64,000 bases of DNA from Pseudomonas ekonensis (GTDB lineage Bacteria; Pseudomonadota; Gammaproteobacteria; Pseudomonadales; Pseudomonadaceae), in NCBI RefSeq assembly GCF_019145435.1, contig NZ_JAHSTS010000001.1, forward strand, positions 2,494,001 through 2,558,000, written 5' to 3'. This document shows positions 1 to 7,564 of this stretch, piece by piece. Under the pieces are notes generated by a model that had not been told where the DNA came from, did not search any database, and saw nothing but the letters and a program-made list of their open reading frames with translations. Each line of letters starts with the position of its first letter. Within the stretch, counting starts at the first letter, position 1. Position numbers and translations under genes: made by a program.

Positions 1-117
1 CGCCCGCTGCATCTGTGCATTGAACCAGGCGATGTCCGCCTCGGCAGGCGGCCTGGCCGGCAATGCCTCGGGCGCGGATGCCCCCGAATGCCCGGTTGTT
101 ACCCCTGTAATCGCCAT
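1..117 (-). CDS. hrpB: HrpB-like type III secretion protein, N-terminal fragment
   Basis: The first 39 codons of a minus-strand gene that continues past the left edge. It starts with MAITGVTT and contains ADIAWFNAQMQ, resembling the start of inner-rod proteins of the HrpB/PscI type. A good ribosome site (GGCAGGAGAG) precedes the ATG, and the start lies 32 bp after the harpin stop. The order pilin, harpin, next gene is that of the hrpA-hrpZ-hrpB-hrcJ operon of Pseudomonas syringae, and this is the main reason for the name. With only 39 residues the family call is an inference from position plus weak similarity. Confidence 0.6.
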   Translation of the reverse strand, partial: MAITGVTTGHSGASAPEALPARPPAEADIAWFNAQMQRA

Positions 118-149
118 TCACGCTCTCCTGCCAGGACGAAGATTTACAT

Positions 150-1100
150 TCAGCCGAAGAGGCTGCCGGTGCTCTGCTGCGTCAGCACCGAGAGCACGTT
201 GCCGGCGGTGATGCGGGCATCGGTCTGCAGCGTGTTGCCGGCGCCGCCGTTGAGGAAGTTCTGCTCGGCGTTGGGGAACAGTCCGCCCATCGAGTGGCCC
301 TGGGCACTGCCCTTGACCTCGCCCTTGATCATGTCGATCGCTTTCTGGAACTGTTTGCTCTCGTCACGGGACATGAACTGATCGCCCTCGGACAGCTCCC
401 CCATCCAGTCCTTGGACTTGCCGTCAGGCTTGCCGAACTCTTCAGGGTGCATGTCCATGAAGCGCGCGATTTCCTTGAGCACGTCCTTGTCGTCGTTGGA
501 GAACGCCATCTCGCCGCGGGCGTCGCGGGCCGGGTTGCCGGTGGGCTTGAGCAGGTTGTCGAGCTTTTCCTCGCCCAGGCTGCCCAGCAGCGACGACAGC
601 AGATCCTGCACGCCGCCACCGCCGCCGGTGCCGCCGGGCATGGGGTTCCAGCCGCCACCGCCGTTGCCGCCCGGCATCGGGTTCCAGCCCCCGCCGCCGT
701 TGCCGCCGCCGAACTGGCCGCCGTTCTGCAGGCCGCCGCCCAGCATGTCCTTGATCATGCCTTCGAGGCCTTTGGTGAACGCGGCCTTCTCTTCGCCGTT
801 GAGGTAATTGTCCTCGGTCAGCTCGTCGCGCCAGCTGCGCACCTTGCCGTTGGCGTCGTCGGGCTTGCCGAACTTGCCGGGGTTCTTGTCCATGTAGTCG
901 GCGATCATGCCCAGCAGCGGGTTTTTCGCGTCGCGGATGTTGGCGCCGCTGCCGGATTTCTCGAACAGCGCCTGGCTCAACAGTTCGGCGATCTGCCCGG
1001 CGGTGTTGCCCGAGCCGCCCTGGGACCCGCCCATGCCCGGCAGGCTGAAGCCGCCCTGGAACGAGCCGCCTGGAGGGAGTGTCAACGCAGTGGAAAACAT
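150..1100 (-). CDS. Harpin (HrpZ/HrpN-like type III helper protein)
   Basis: Secreted glycine-rich type III helper, 316 residues. It has no cysteine, a glycine/serine-rich N terminus and no signal peptide, all typical of harpins. Two related modules are visible at residues 60-120 and 200-262. Each runs as helix, (Y/F)MD-x-(N/H)P-x-x-FGKPD, a tryptophan and an (E)L step, an acidic loop, then E-x-x-x-F-x-K-x-x-x-MIK. They flank a Gly-rich hinge (121-162) with two copies of GGGGWNPMPGG. The module resembles the conserved C-terminal region of Erwinia HrpN more than P. syringae HrpZ. The start is at 1100, not an earlier in-frame codon, because GCAAGGAGCACC precedes it. It lies 69 bp after the pilin gene in the same hrp-box operon. 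Family call firm; exact orthology uncertain. Confidence 0.85.
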   Translation of the reverse strand: MFSTALTLPPGGSFQGGFSLPGMGGSQGGSGNTAGQIAELLSQALFEKSGSGANIRDAKNPLLGMIADYMDKNPGKFGKPDDANGKVRSWRDELTEDNYLNGEEKAAFTKGLEGMIKDMLGGGLQNGGQFGGGNGGGGWNPMPGGNGGGGWNPMPGGTGGGGGVQDLLSSLLGSLGEEKLDNLLKPTGNPARDARGEMAFSNDDKDVLKEIARFMDMHPEEFGKPDGKSKDWMGELSEGDQFMSRDESKQFQKAIDMIKGEVKGSAQGHSMGGLFPNAEQNFLNGGAGNTLQTDARITAGNVLSVLTQQSTGSLFG

Positions 1101-1169
1101 AAGGTGCTCCTTGCCTGGATTGCCCGGGTCATGGCCCTTCCGGCCAAGGCCGGAAGGGCCTGTGACCAC

Positions 1170-1376
1170 TTAGTAGTTGATCGCCTTGCCGGTTTGCTGG
1201 GCGGCGTTCTGCGCCTTGGTGGCGGAGTCCTGGTAGGCGCTGGCGATACCGTTGACGGTATCGGTCATCATCTTGTTGGACTGAGCCTGGGCGTTCATGG
1301 TGGTGGTGGCTGCTGCAGTGGCGTCCATTTGTTGCATGGCAGCCATCGAAGCGCCAAGGGATGCGGTACCGGCCAT
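1170..1376 (-). CDS. hrpA: HrpA/RspA-like type III pilus subunit
   Basis: A 68-residue protein rich in Ala, Thr, Gln, Asn and Met, without cysteine, ending KAINY. Small size, alpha-helical low-complexity composition and a conserved C-terminal tail are features of Hrp pilins, which assemble into the extracellular pilus of Hrp-type secretion systems. P. syringae HrpA is near 110 residues and Erwinia HrpA near 66, so this one is of the short kind. It is the first gene of the operon, directly behind a perfect hrp box, with the harpin gene next. Pilins diverge fast, so the name rests on size, composition and position more than on sequence identity. Confidence 0.75.
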   Translation of the reverse strand: MAGTASLGASMAAMQQMDATAAATTTMNAQAQSNKMMTDTVNGIASAYQDSATKAQNAAQQTGKAINY

Positions 1377-1431
1377 AGTGTCTACTCCTGATAATCGATT
1401 GTTGTTTGAGCACCGGATGGTGTTCGAACAA

Positions 1432-1459
1432 TGAGTGGTCGATTCTCGGCAGCGGTTCC
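1432..1459 (-). promoter_or_regulatory. hrp box: HrpL-type ECF sigma promoter for hrpA-harpin-hrpB
   Basis: On the minus strand the sequence reads GGAACC, 15 bases, then CCACTCA, an exact match to the consensus GGAACC-N15/16-CCACNNA recognised by the sigma factor HrpL. It ends 55 bp upstream of the pilin start codon at 1376, leaving a leader of roughly 45-50 nt. HrpL itself is not in the window. Confidence 0.95.
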
Positions 1460-1520
1460 ATGGCGAACGCGAATTGGCCGGTGCGGCAGGTTCCGGACGT
1501 CGGGGGACGGACGGCGGGCG

Positions 1521-2462
1521 TCAGAGTTCCGGGGAGTCGATGCTCAGGCTTTTCATGCGGTGATAGAGGGTCCGGCGCGGAATGCCCAGTTCGCTGACCA
1601 CCGAATCGATGCACTTGGCGTGGCGCGACAGGCAATCCATGATCAGGGTCTTTTCGAACAGGCGCAGGTGGCTCTTGAGCGGTGCGGCCTGGCGGCACGG
1701 GGGCGAAGGATCGTCGGTCTGCAAGGCCGGCATGCCCAGCACGAAGCGCTCGGCGGCGCACTTGAGCTCGCGGATGTTGCCCGGCCAGCGGTGGTTGAGC
1801 AGGCACTTGAGCAGGTGCGGGTCAGGGGCCGGCATCGGCTGGCGGTGGCGTTCGGCGGCCTCGCAGACGAAGCGCTGGAACAGCGGCTGGATGTGCTGCA
1901 GGCGCGAACGCAGGGTCGGCAGCTGGATCTTGATCACGTTGAGGCGAAAGAACAGGTCGCGGCGGAACTTGCCCTCGTCCACCAGTTGTTCCAGCGGCGT
2001 CTGGGTGGCGACGATCACCCGCAGGTCCAGCGGCACGAAGCGGGTCGAGCCCAGGCGTTCGATGCCGCGCATCTCCAGCACCCGCAGCAGCTTGGCCTGC
2101 AGCAGCAAGGGCATGCTGTCGATCTCATCGAGGTAAAGGGTGCCGCGGTCGGACGCTTCGATGTAGCCGGCCCGTGACTTGGAGGCGCCGGTGTAGGCGC
2201 CGGCCATGACCCCGAACAGTTCGCTCTCGGCCAGCTGTTCCGGCACCGCCGCGCAGTTGAGGGCCACCAGCTGACCTTCGCGTCCGGACAGCTCATGGAT
2301 GCGCCGGGCCAGGGTGTCCTTGCCGGTGCCGGTCTCCCCCTCCAGCACCATGTCGACCTTCAACGGCGCGGCCTTTCTGATAAACGCTTGCAAGGTGCCC
2401 ACTGTGTCGAGAACTTCATGTTCCCATTGCACGGAGTGGTTGTTCGAAAAGCCCCCAGTCAT
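1521..2462 (-). CDS. hrpS: HrpS/RspR-like sigma-54 enhancer-binding activator of type III genes
   Basis: A 313-residue AAA+ activator of sigma-54 RNA polymerase. Walker A is GETGTGKD (42-49). The sigma-54 contact loop is GAYTGA (88-93, Tyr in place of the usual Phe, as I recall for HrpS). Walker B is GTLYLDEID (107-115). A Fis-type helix-turn-helix (GIPRRTLYHRMK) is at the C terminus. There is no receiver or ligand domain before the ATPase, which is the hallmark of HrpR/HrpS. In Hrp1 systems this protein switches on hrpL, whose product reads the hrp box in front of the adjacent pilin gene. Only one such protein is visible, as in the single-activator rsp system of P. fluorescens; a second could lie elsewhere but not directly upstream. 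Confidence 0.9.
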   Translation of the reverse strand: MTGGFSNNHSVQWEHEVLDTVGTLQAFIRKAAPLKVDMVLEGETGTGKDTLARRIHELSGREGQLVALNCAAVPEQLAESELFGVMAGAYTGASKSRAGYIEASDRGTLYLDEIDSMPLLLQAKLLRVLEMRGIERLGSTRFVPLDLRVIVATQTPLEQLVDEGKFRRDLFFRLNVIKIQLPTLRSRLQHIQPLFQRFVCEAAERHRQPMPAPDPHLLKCLLNHRWPGNIRELKCAAERFVLGMPALQTDDPSPPCRQAAPLKSHLRLFEKTLIMDCLSRHAKCIDSVVSELGIPRRTLYHRMKSLSIDSPEL

Positions 2463-2631
2463 CTTGTTCCCTCACGATGATGATCACTTCTGTCGGGATC
2501 GAGGAATACAGAAACGCCGCGCCTTCTTTCAATCCGAGCATCGGAAGGTCGATGGACGTCAGAAACTCACGCGTATGCCTGCGACACCATTGTTTTTGTT
2601 CAGGGCGATATTGATAGCAGCAGATTTCCAT
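2416..2631 (-). CDS. Possible 71-residue protein overlapping the hrpS start
   Basis: An open frame starting MEICCYQYR with a GTG immediately before the ATG and AGG six bases upstream. It overlaps the first 47 bases of the hrpS-like gene. Composition is plausible for a real protein (acidic and aromatic stretches, EVIIIVREQDD), and the DNA here is more AT-rich than its surroundings. I do not recognise a family. It may instead be chance coding across the hrpS promoter region; the overlap and the weak ribosome site count against it. Confidence 0.25.
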   Translation of the reverse strand: MEICCYQYRPEQKQWCRRHTREFLTSIDLPMLGLKEGAAFLYSSIPTEVIIIVREQDDWGLFEQPLRAMGT

Positions 2632-2891
2632 CACCAGCCTGCGTTCATTCCCCCGATGGTTCAGTGCGATTTCCAAGGCCGGACGCCGCTGCGGGTGCGC
2701 CGGCCGCTCTCCTGCGGCAAGGCCGCAGTCTAGCGTCGCACAGGTGCAGGGCGAAATTGAAATTCGCCGCAAATGCCATAGAAACTCTCAATCCGCCGAC
2801 AATTTCGAGGGAAGGTGGCGGCGCAAACGGCATCTGCGGTGAAAGCGTTGCGCTTTCGTGGGGATGTTCGGGGAAACGGCCCGGACGCAGG
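2463..2891. other. Gene-poor stretch between hrpS and the biosynthetic operon
   Basis: 429 bp separating the 3' end of the glutamine-synthetase-like gene from hrpS. It contains the doubtful 71-residue frame and a short hairpin (CTGCGGC, AAG, GCCGCAG at 2712-2728) without a T run. It must hold the hrpS promoter. The stretch 2470-2640 is relatively AT-rich. No mobile element, attachment site or RNA gene is seen at this junction. Confidence 0.6.
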
Positions 2892-4250
2892 TCAGCCCTG
2901 CTCGAACCCTCGGGCCAGTTCCCAGTCGGTGACGCGCCGATCGTACTCGGACTGCTCCCAGCGTGCGGCATGGACGTAGTGGTCGACCACCTCGTTGCCC
3001 AGCGCCTCGCGCAGCCAGGTCGACCCATGAGCGATGTCGGTGGCGTGGCGCAAGGTCTTCGGGATTTGCGGCAGTTCGCGGTCGCGGTAGGCATCGCCGA
3101 CAAACGCTGGCGGCAGCGGCAGGTTCTCGTCCAGGCCCGACAACCCCGCCGCGATCAGGGCGGCGAACGCCAGGTAGGGGTTCAGGTCGGCGCCGCCGAT
3201 GCGGCATTCGACCCTGGCCGCGTCGGTGCCTTCACCGCAGACGCGGTAGCCCACGGTGCGGTTGTCATGGCTCCAGGCGACCGTGGTCGGCGCGAACGTG
3301 TCGCTCTGGAACCGCTTGTAGGCGTTGATCGTGGGCGCCAGAAAAAGGGTGATGTCCCGGGAGTACTTCAGCAGGCCGCCCAAGTAATGGCGCATCAGGT
3401 CGGACATGCCTTGCGCCTCGGGGGCGCCGCGGAACAGCGCTCGTCCGTCCAGCGACCACAGTGAAGCGTGCACATGGCTGGAGGAGCCCGCCAGGGTGTC
3501 GTTCCACTTGGCCATGTAGGTGATGGACTTGTCGTGCCGGGCCGCGATTTCCTTGCTGCCGTGCTTGATGATGGTGTGCTGGTCGGCCATCACCAGCGGG
3601 TCGGCGTAGCGGACATTGATTTCCCCCTGGCCCCGTCCGCCCTCCCCCTTGGTGCATTCGATGCCGATGCCGGCGCCGTGCAGTCCGTTGCGGATCGGGC
3701 GCATCACCGATTCCTGCCGGGTGGTCGACAGGATGTTGTAGTCCTGGTTGTAGCTGCCGAAGGTCTTCGGATCGGCGTAGCGACGGGCCGACAGGGTCTC
3801 GTAGGGTTCGTCGAACAGATAGAACTCCAGCTCCGAGGCGAAGCAGGCGCGCAGCCCCCGGTCGGCGAGCCGCTGCAACTGGCGCTGCAGGACTTGCCTC
3901 GGCGAGTGGGCCACAGGCCGGCCGTGATGGTCGAACACGTCGCAGATCACCAGCGCGGTGGCCTCCAGCCAAGGCAACCGCCGCAAGGTGGCCAGGTCGG
4001 GCCTGAGCAGGAAGTCCCCGTACCCCTGCGCCCATCCGGCGCTGAGGTAGCCCGGCACGGTCGCCATCTCGACGTCGTCGGCCAGCAGATAATTGCAGGC
4101 GTGGGTTTCATGATGGCCGTGGCGGACAAAGAAATCGCCGTGAAACCGCTTGCCCATCAGGCGTCCCTGCATGTCTGCCAGGCACACCAGCACGGTATCG
4201 ACAGTGCCGGCGGCGACCGCGTGTTTCAGTTCATCGAACGTCATGCTCAT
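2892..4250 (-). CDS. Glutamine synthetase-family gamma-glutamyl-amine ligase
   Basis: A 452-residue ATP-dependent ligase of the glutamine synthetase superfamily, of the PuuA/GlnT type rather than housekeeping GlnA: shorter and without the GlnA adenylylation-loop signature. Visible catalytic elements include the ASELEFYLFD metal-binding strand, the GQGEIN segment, HVHASLW with its metal histidines, and the RIGGADLNPYLAFAALIAAG strand near the end. Such enzymes join glutamate through its gamma-carboxyl to an amine. It is the last gene of the operon, 25 bp after the MetA-like gene. A gamma-glutamyl hydrolase in the same operon suggests it adds a temporary protecting group to an amino intermediate. 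Alternative: simple polyamine or amino-alcohol catabolism. Confidence 0.85.
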   Translation of the reverse strand: MSMTFDELKHAVAAGTVDTVLVCLADMQGRLMGKRFHGDFFVRHGHHETHACNYLLADDVEMATVPGYLSAGWAQGYGDFLLRPDLATLRRLPWLEATALVICDVFDHHGRPVAHSPRQVLQRQLQRLADRGLRACFASELEFYLFDEPYETLSARRYADPKTFGSYNQDYNILSTTRQESVMRPIRNGLHGAGIGIECTKGEGGRGQGEINVRYADPLVMADQHTIIKHGSKEIAARHDKSITYMAKWNDTLAGSSSHVHASLWSLDGRALFRGAPEAQGMSDLMRHYLGGLLKYSRDITLFLAPTINAYKRFQSDTFAPTTVAWSHDNRTVGYRVCGEGTDAARVECRIGGADLNPYLAFAALIAAGLSGLDENLPLPPAFVGDAYRDRELPQIPKTLRHATDIAHGSTWLREALGNEVVDHYVHAARWEQSEYDRRVTDWELARGFEQG

Positions 4251-4275
4251 GTGTGTTCACCCGGCGGTCAGAAGG

Positions 4276-5265
4276 TTATTTGCACCACAGCAGTTCCGAG
4301 GCGCGTGGGGCGTTGTGCGCAGGCCGGACCACGGAAGGCGTGAACCTGTCGCTGCCGATCCTTTTCGGATCGGCCGCCGTGGTCTGGTGAATCTGCGTGA
4401 TCCAGTTGGCGAACAGCAGGTGCGCATGGCTGCGCCATTGGTTTTTCGGCGGGCGGGTTTCGCAGTCGTCCGGAAAATAGTTCCTGGGCAGGCGGATGTC
4501 CTTTCCCGCGTCCCGGTCGCGGAAGTACTCGTCGGCCAGCGTGTGCGAGTCGTACTCGATGTGGTTGAAGCAATGCAGCGAGTGGTGCCGCGGGTCGTCG
4601 AGCAGGCAGATTCCGGTGTCCGGGGAATCGATCAGCACGCGCAGGCCGCTGCCGGCGGGAATGTCGCTGCGGCGCATCTCCGTCCAGCGCGACACCGGGA
4701 CGGTGAAGTCGTCGCAGAACCCCTTGAGATAAGGAGAACCGGTGCTCAGCCCATGGTGCCTGAACACGCCGAAGGCCTTTTCGCCCAGCGCGTGCTTGGG
4801 CATGCCGTGAAAATAGTGCACGGCGGCCTGGGCGCCCCAGCAGATGTTGAAGCAGCTGTGCACATGGGTCTGGGTCCAACGCAGGATACTGGTGAGTTCG
4901 TCCCAGTAGCTGACGTGCTCGAACGGGATCGTTTCGATCGGTGCGCCGGTCACGATAAAGCCGTCGAACTTCTGCTCCTTGATGTCCGGCCAGGCGCGGT
5001 AGAACGACGACAGGTGCTCCAGCGGCGTGTTCCGGGGCGCATGGTTGCTGATCTTGACGAGCGTCAGCTCCACTTGCAGCGGTGTCGCGCCGAGCAGCCG
5101 GGCGATCTGGATTTCGGTGCTGACCTTGTTGGGCATCAGGTTAAGCAACCCGATCCGCAAGGGGCGCTGCAGCGGTTGCGCGACGTGGTCGTCGTCGGTC
5201 ACCGTGACGCCTTCCGTCGCAAGGGCGGTCACCGCCGGCAAACCTTTGGGAATTCTGATCGACAT
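4276..5265 (-). CDS. metA: MetA-family homoserine O-acyltransferase, probably acetyl-specific
   Basis: A 329-residue enzyme that activates the side-chain hydroxyl of homoserine. The nucleophile is Cys142 in FNICWGAQA and the base is the His of CFNHIEYD, both as in E. coli MetA. Residue 111 is Glu (VTGAPIE). Published work on this family ties Glu111 to acetyl-CoA use and Gly111 to succinyl-CoA, so the product is probably O-acetylhomoserine. Pseudomonads normally use the unrelated MetX for methionine, so a MetA inside this operon points to a dedicated supply of activated homoserine for the sulfhydrylase-like enzyme at 9481-10803. The ribosome-site region AGGCTTGGAAGCCT (5266-5279) is itself a small palindrome and could damp translation. 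Confidence 0.9.
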   Translation of the reverse strand: MSIRIPKGLPAVTALATEGVTVTDDDHVAQPLQRPLRIGLLNLMPNKVSTEIQIARLLGATPLQVELTLVKISNHAPRNTPLEHLSSFYRAWPDIKEQKFDGFIVTGAPIETIPFEHVSYWDELTSILRWTQTHVHSCFNICWGAQAAVHYFHGMPKHALGEKAFGVFRHHGLSTGSPYLKGFCDDFTVPVSRWTEMRRSDIPAGSGLRVLIDSPDTGICLLDDPRHHSLHCFNHIEYDSHTLADEYFRDRDAGKDIRLPRNYFPDDCETRPPKNQWRSHAHLLFANWITQIHQTTAADPKRIGSDRFTPSVVRPAHNAPRASELLWCK

Positions 5266-5322
5266 AGGCTTCCAAGCCTCCGTAAAGGGTCAGGCACGCA
5301 TGTTGCGTCTCAAGCGTGAAAG

Positions 5323-6840
5323 TCAGTGGCCGGTGGCGGCTGCCCTGGCCTCGCGGATGATCAGGTCGGCGGCCTTCTCGCCCACCATCATGACGGTGGC
5401 GTTGATGTTGACCGAGACCATCGCCGGGAACACCGACGCGTCGCAGACCCGCAGCCCCGACACGCCCTTGACCTTGAGGTCCGGCGTCAGCACCGCGAGG
5501 GGATCGTCCGCCGCGCCGGCCCGGCAGGTGCCGGAGGCGTGGTAGTAGGTCTGACAGTTGTCGCGGATGTACTGGCGCAGCTCGGCCTCGCTCTGCACTT
5601 CGGGGCCCGGCGACAGTTCCCGGCGGATGATGCTCCGCAACCCCTGCGTCTGCCCCAGCCGGCGGCAGAACCGGACGCTGGCCAGCAGCACGTCCTCGTC
5701 GTGGCCCTCGGCGTCGGACAGATAGTTGAGGTCGATGGCCGGCGGCACCGCGATGTCCGCCGAGGTGATGCGCACCTCGCCGTGGCTGCGGCTGATGGCC
5801 ACATTGGGCTCCAGGGCGATGACGGTCCGGGGCTTGGGGGCCGACGCTTCGTACTCGTCGCCGAACCTTCCGTTGACCCAGCCGGCGGTGAGGCCCAGCT
5901 GGATCTGGCTTTCGGCCGACGTGCCTTGCGGCCGGGTCTTCAGCATCGCGATGGCTTCGTAGGGGGTCACGTCCCATTCGGGCACCGCTTCGGCCGTCTC
6001 GAAGATCACCGGCACCGAATAGTGGTCGACCAGGTGCTTGCCGACGCCGGGGCTGTCGTGGACCACGTCGATGCCCAGGTCGCGCAGCGCCGCGCCGTCG
6101 CCGACGCCCGAGACCAGCAACAGTTGCGGTGACTGGATGCTGCCGGCGCACAGGAGGATCTCCCGCCGGGCCGCGAAGCGTCCCTTGTCGGTGAGGCACG
6201 CGCTGGCCACCGTGCCGGTGAACTCGATCCGCCTCACCAGGGTGTCGGTGAGGATCTTGAGCCGGTCGTGCCCCTCGCTCAACGGATGCAGATAGGCGAC
6301 CGACGAGGAACTGCGCAGCCGCCCTTTCGCGTTCAGCGTCAGCATGCCGATGCCGGGCTCGACCCCTTGGGTGAAATCCACCTTGGCCAGGCCCAGTTCG
6401 ACGCCCGCCTCAAGGAACGCCCGGGAAACCGGGTGGCGCTCCGGGCGTCGCTCCAGGGTGACGAGCGCCTTCTGGCGCTCGAAGTACGGCAACACCTCCT
6501 CGCCCGACCAGCCGTCGGCGCCCAGGTCGCGCCAGGCATCGAAGTCCGCGGGCGGCGGCACCAGGTAGGCGCAGTCGTTGTGGTTGCCGCAGCCGCCGAG
6601 CATCCTGGCGCGGGAGTATGTGAGGCGCCGGTCGGAGTGACGCGTCGGCTCCGCCAGAAATCCCCAGTCGGTGCGGGCATCGAGCTCGAAGAGGCGGGAA
6701 ATGTCCATCATCGCCGGCACGCCCTCGTCCGCCGGCCCCGCTTCGATGAGCAGGACTGATCCGATGTCCGCATCGGCGAGCCGCCGCGCGATGATCGAGC
6801 CCGCGCTGCCGCCGCCGATCACTATGTAGTCGTAGGTCAT
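5323..6840 (-). CDS. GMC-family FAD alcohol oxidoreductase
   Basis: A 505-residue flavoprotein of the glucose-methanol-choline family. The N terminus YIVIGGGSAGSIIARRLAD is the ADP-binding fold, followed by LLIEAG; the middle has GGCGNHND and the GSIQSPQLL signature. The C-terminal YHASGTCRAG carries the active-site His of the family, and SVNINATVMMVGEKAADLI closes the flavin domain. Members oxidise primary or secondary alcohols. It is preceded by a good ribosome site (AAGGAAC) and lies 57 bp both after the LysE exporter and before metA. In this operon a hydroxyl on an amino-alcohol intermediate is the obvious candidate substrate, but nothing in the sequence fixes it. As far as I recall the rhizobitoxine operon lacks such a gene. 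Confidence 0.88.
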   Translation of the reverse strand: MTYDYIVIGGGSAGSIIARRLADADIGSVLLIEAGPADEGVPAMMDISRLFELDARTDWGFLAEPTRHSDRRLTYSRARMLGGCGNHNDCAYLVPPPADFDAWRDLGADGWSGEEVLPYFERQKALVTLERRPERHPVSRAFLEAGVELGLAKVDFTQGVEPGIGMLTLNAKGRLRSSSSVAYLHPLSEGHDRLKILTDTLVRRIEFTGTVASACLTDKGRFAARREILLCAGSIQSPQLLLVSGVGDGAALRDLGIDVVHDSPGVGKHLVDHYSVPVIFETAEAVPEWDVTPYEAIAMLKTRPQGTSAESQIQLGLTAGWVNGRFGDEYEASAPKPRTVIALEPNVAISRSHGEVRITSADIAVPPAIDLNYLSDAEGHDEDVLLASVRFCRRLGQTQGLRSIIRRELSPGPEVQSEAELRQYIRDNCQTYYHASGTCRAGAADDPLAVLTPDLKVKGVSGLRVCDASVFPAMVSVNINATVMMVGEKAADLIIREARAAATGH

Positions 6841-6897
6841 GCGCTCTGTTCCTTGTGCTGTGCTGTTGAGCCGTTGGCCGTCCTTGGGTGCTGCGCC

Positions 6898-7503
6898 TCA
6901 ATAGGGCAGCAGCACCAGACACAGTGCGACCACTGCGTAAATCACCCCGGTGATCCGGTTCAGTGCGGTTTTGTTGTCGAACGCCGCCCGCGCCTTGTGC
7001 GCGAGGAACATGTAGCCGCCATAGATCGACAGCGAAATGACCATCGCAGTGACGCTCAGGGCAATGGCCTGGGTGCTGTACGAAAAGTGCGGGCTGATGA
7101 AGCTGGGGTAAGTGAGCAGGCTCGCCAGCCATCCCTTGGGGTTGGTCAGCGAGACCAGGAAGGAATCGACGAACATCTGCCGCGGGCTGGAGTTCTCGGC
7201 CTTGGCGTCGCTCGGCCCGGACTTGGAGAAGAACGCGCTCAAGGCGAGCCAGGCCAGGTAGATCGCGCCGATCCAGCGCAGGTACGTGAGGATCCAGCGG
7301 TTGTCGTGGATGAGCAGGCCGACGCCCGACAGCACCACCGTCGCATGCACCGCGGTGGCCAGCCCGAAGCCCAGCGCGCCGGGCAAGGTCGTGCGCAGGC
7401 CGTGCTTGAGCGCCTGTGCCACCGCAAAGGCGACGTTGGGGCCAGGCACCGCGACCGCCGACGTGAACGCAACCGAAAACAACAACAGCAAATGAAAATC
7501 CAT
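6898..7503 (-). CDS. LysE/RhtB-family amino-acid exporter
   Basis: A 201-residue integral membrane protein with about six hydrophobic segments. The family signature near the N terminus, VAVPGPNVAFAVAQALKHG, is clear. The start at 7503 (MDFHLLLLF) is chosen because it places that signature at the usual distance and follows GGCGGAT; a longer in-frame reading adds an unlikely hydrophilic tail. LysE/RhtB proteins export amino acids and analogues such as homoserine by proton exchange. Between the gamma-glutamyl hydrolase and the GMC enzyme, it is the natural exit route and self-protection for the product of the operon. Confidence 0.92.
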   Translation of the reverse strand: MDFHLLLLFSVAFTSAVAVPGPNVAFAVAQALKHGLRTTLPGALGFGLATAVHATVVLSGVGLLIHDNRWILTYLRWIGAIYLAWLALSAFFSKSGPSDAKAENSSPRQMFVDSFLVSLTNPKGWLASLLTYPSFISPHFSYSTQAIALSVTAMVISLSIYGGYMFLAHKARAAFDNKTALNRITGVIYAVVALCLVLLPY

Positions 7504-7564
7504 AGATCCGCCAATGGGCTTGTGGGGTTGATCGAACGGGGCTTGAGGCCGGACGGCTGAATGC

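Noticed and set aside
600..720. Short tandem repeat that might be a CRISPR or minisatellite
   Set aside because: It is the in-frame GGGGWNPMPGG duplication of the harpin hinge, with no spacer structure.
294..1391. Long open frame opposite the harpin gene
   Set aside because: It is a mirror of the repetitive, GC-rich harpin and pilin genes; it has Ala/Val/Gly-rich composition and no ribosome site.
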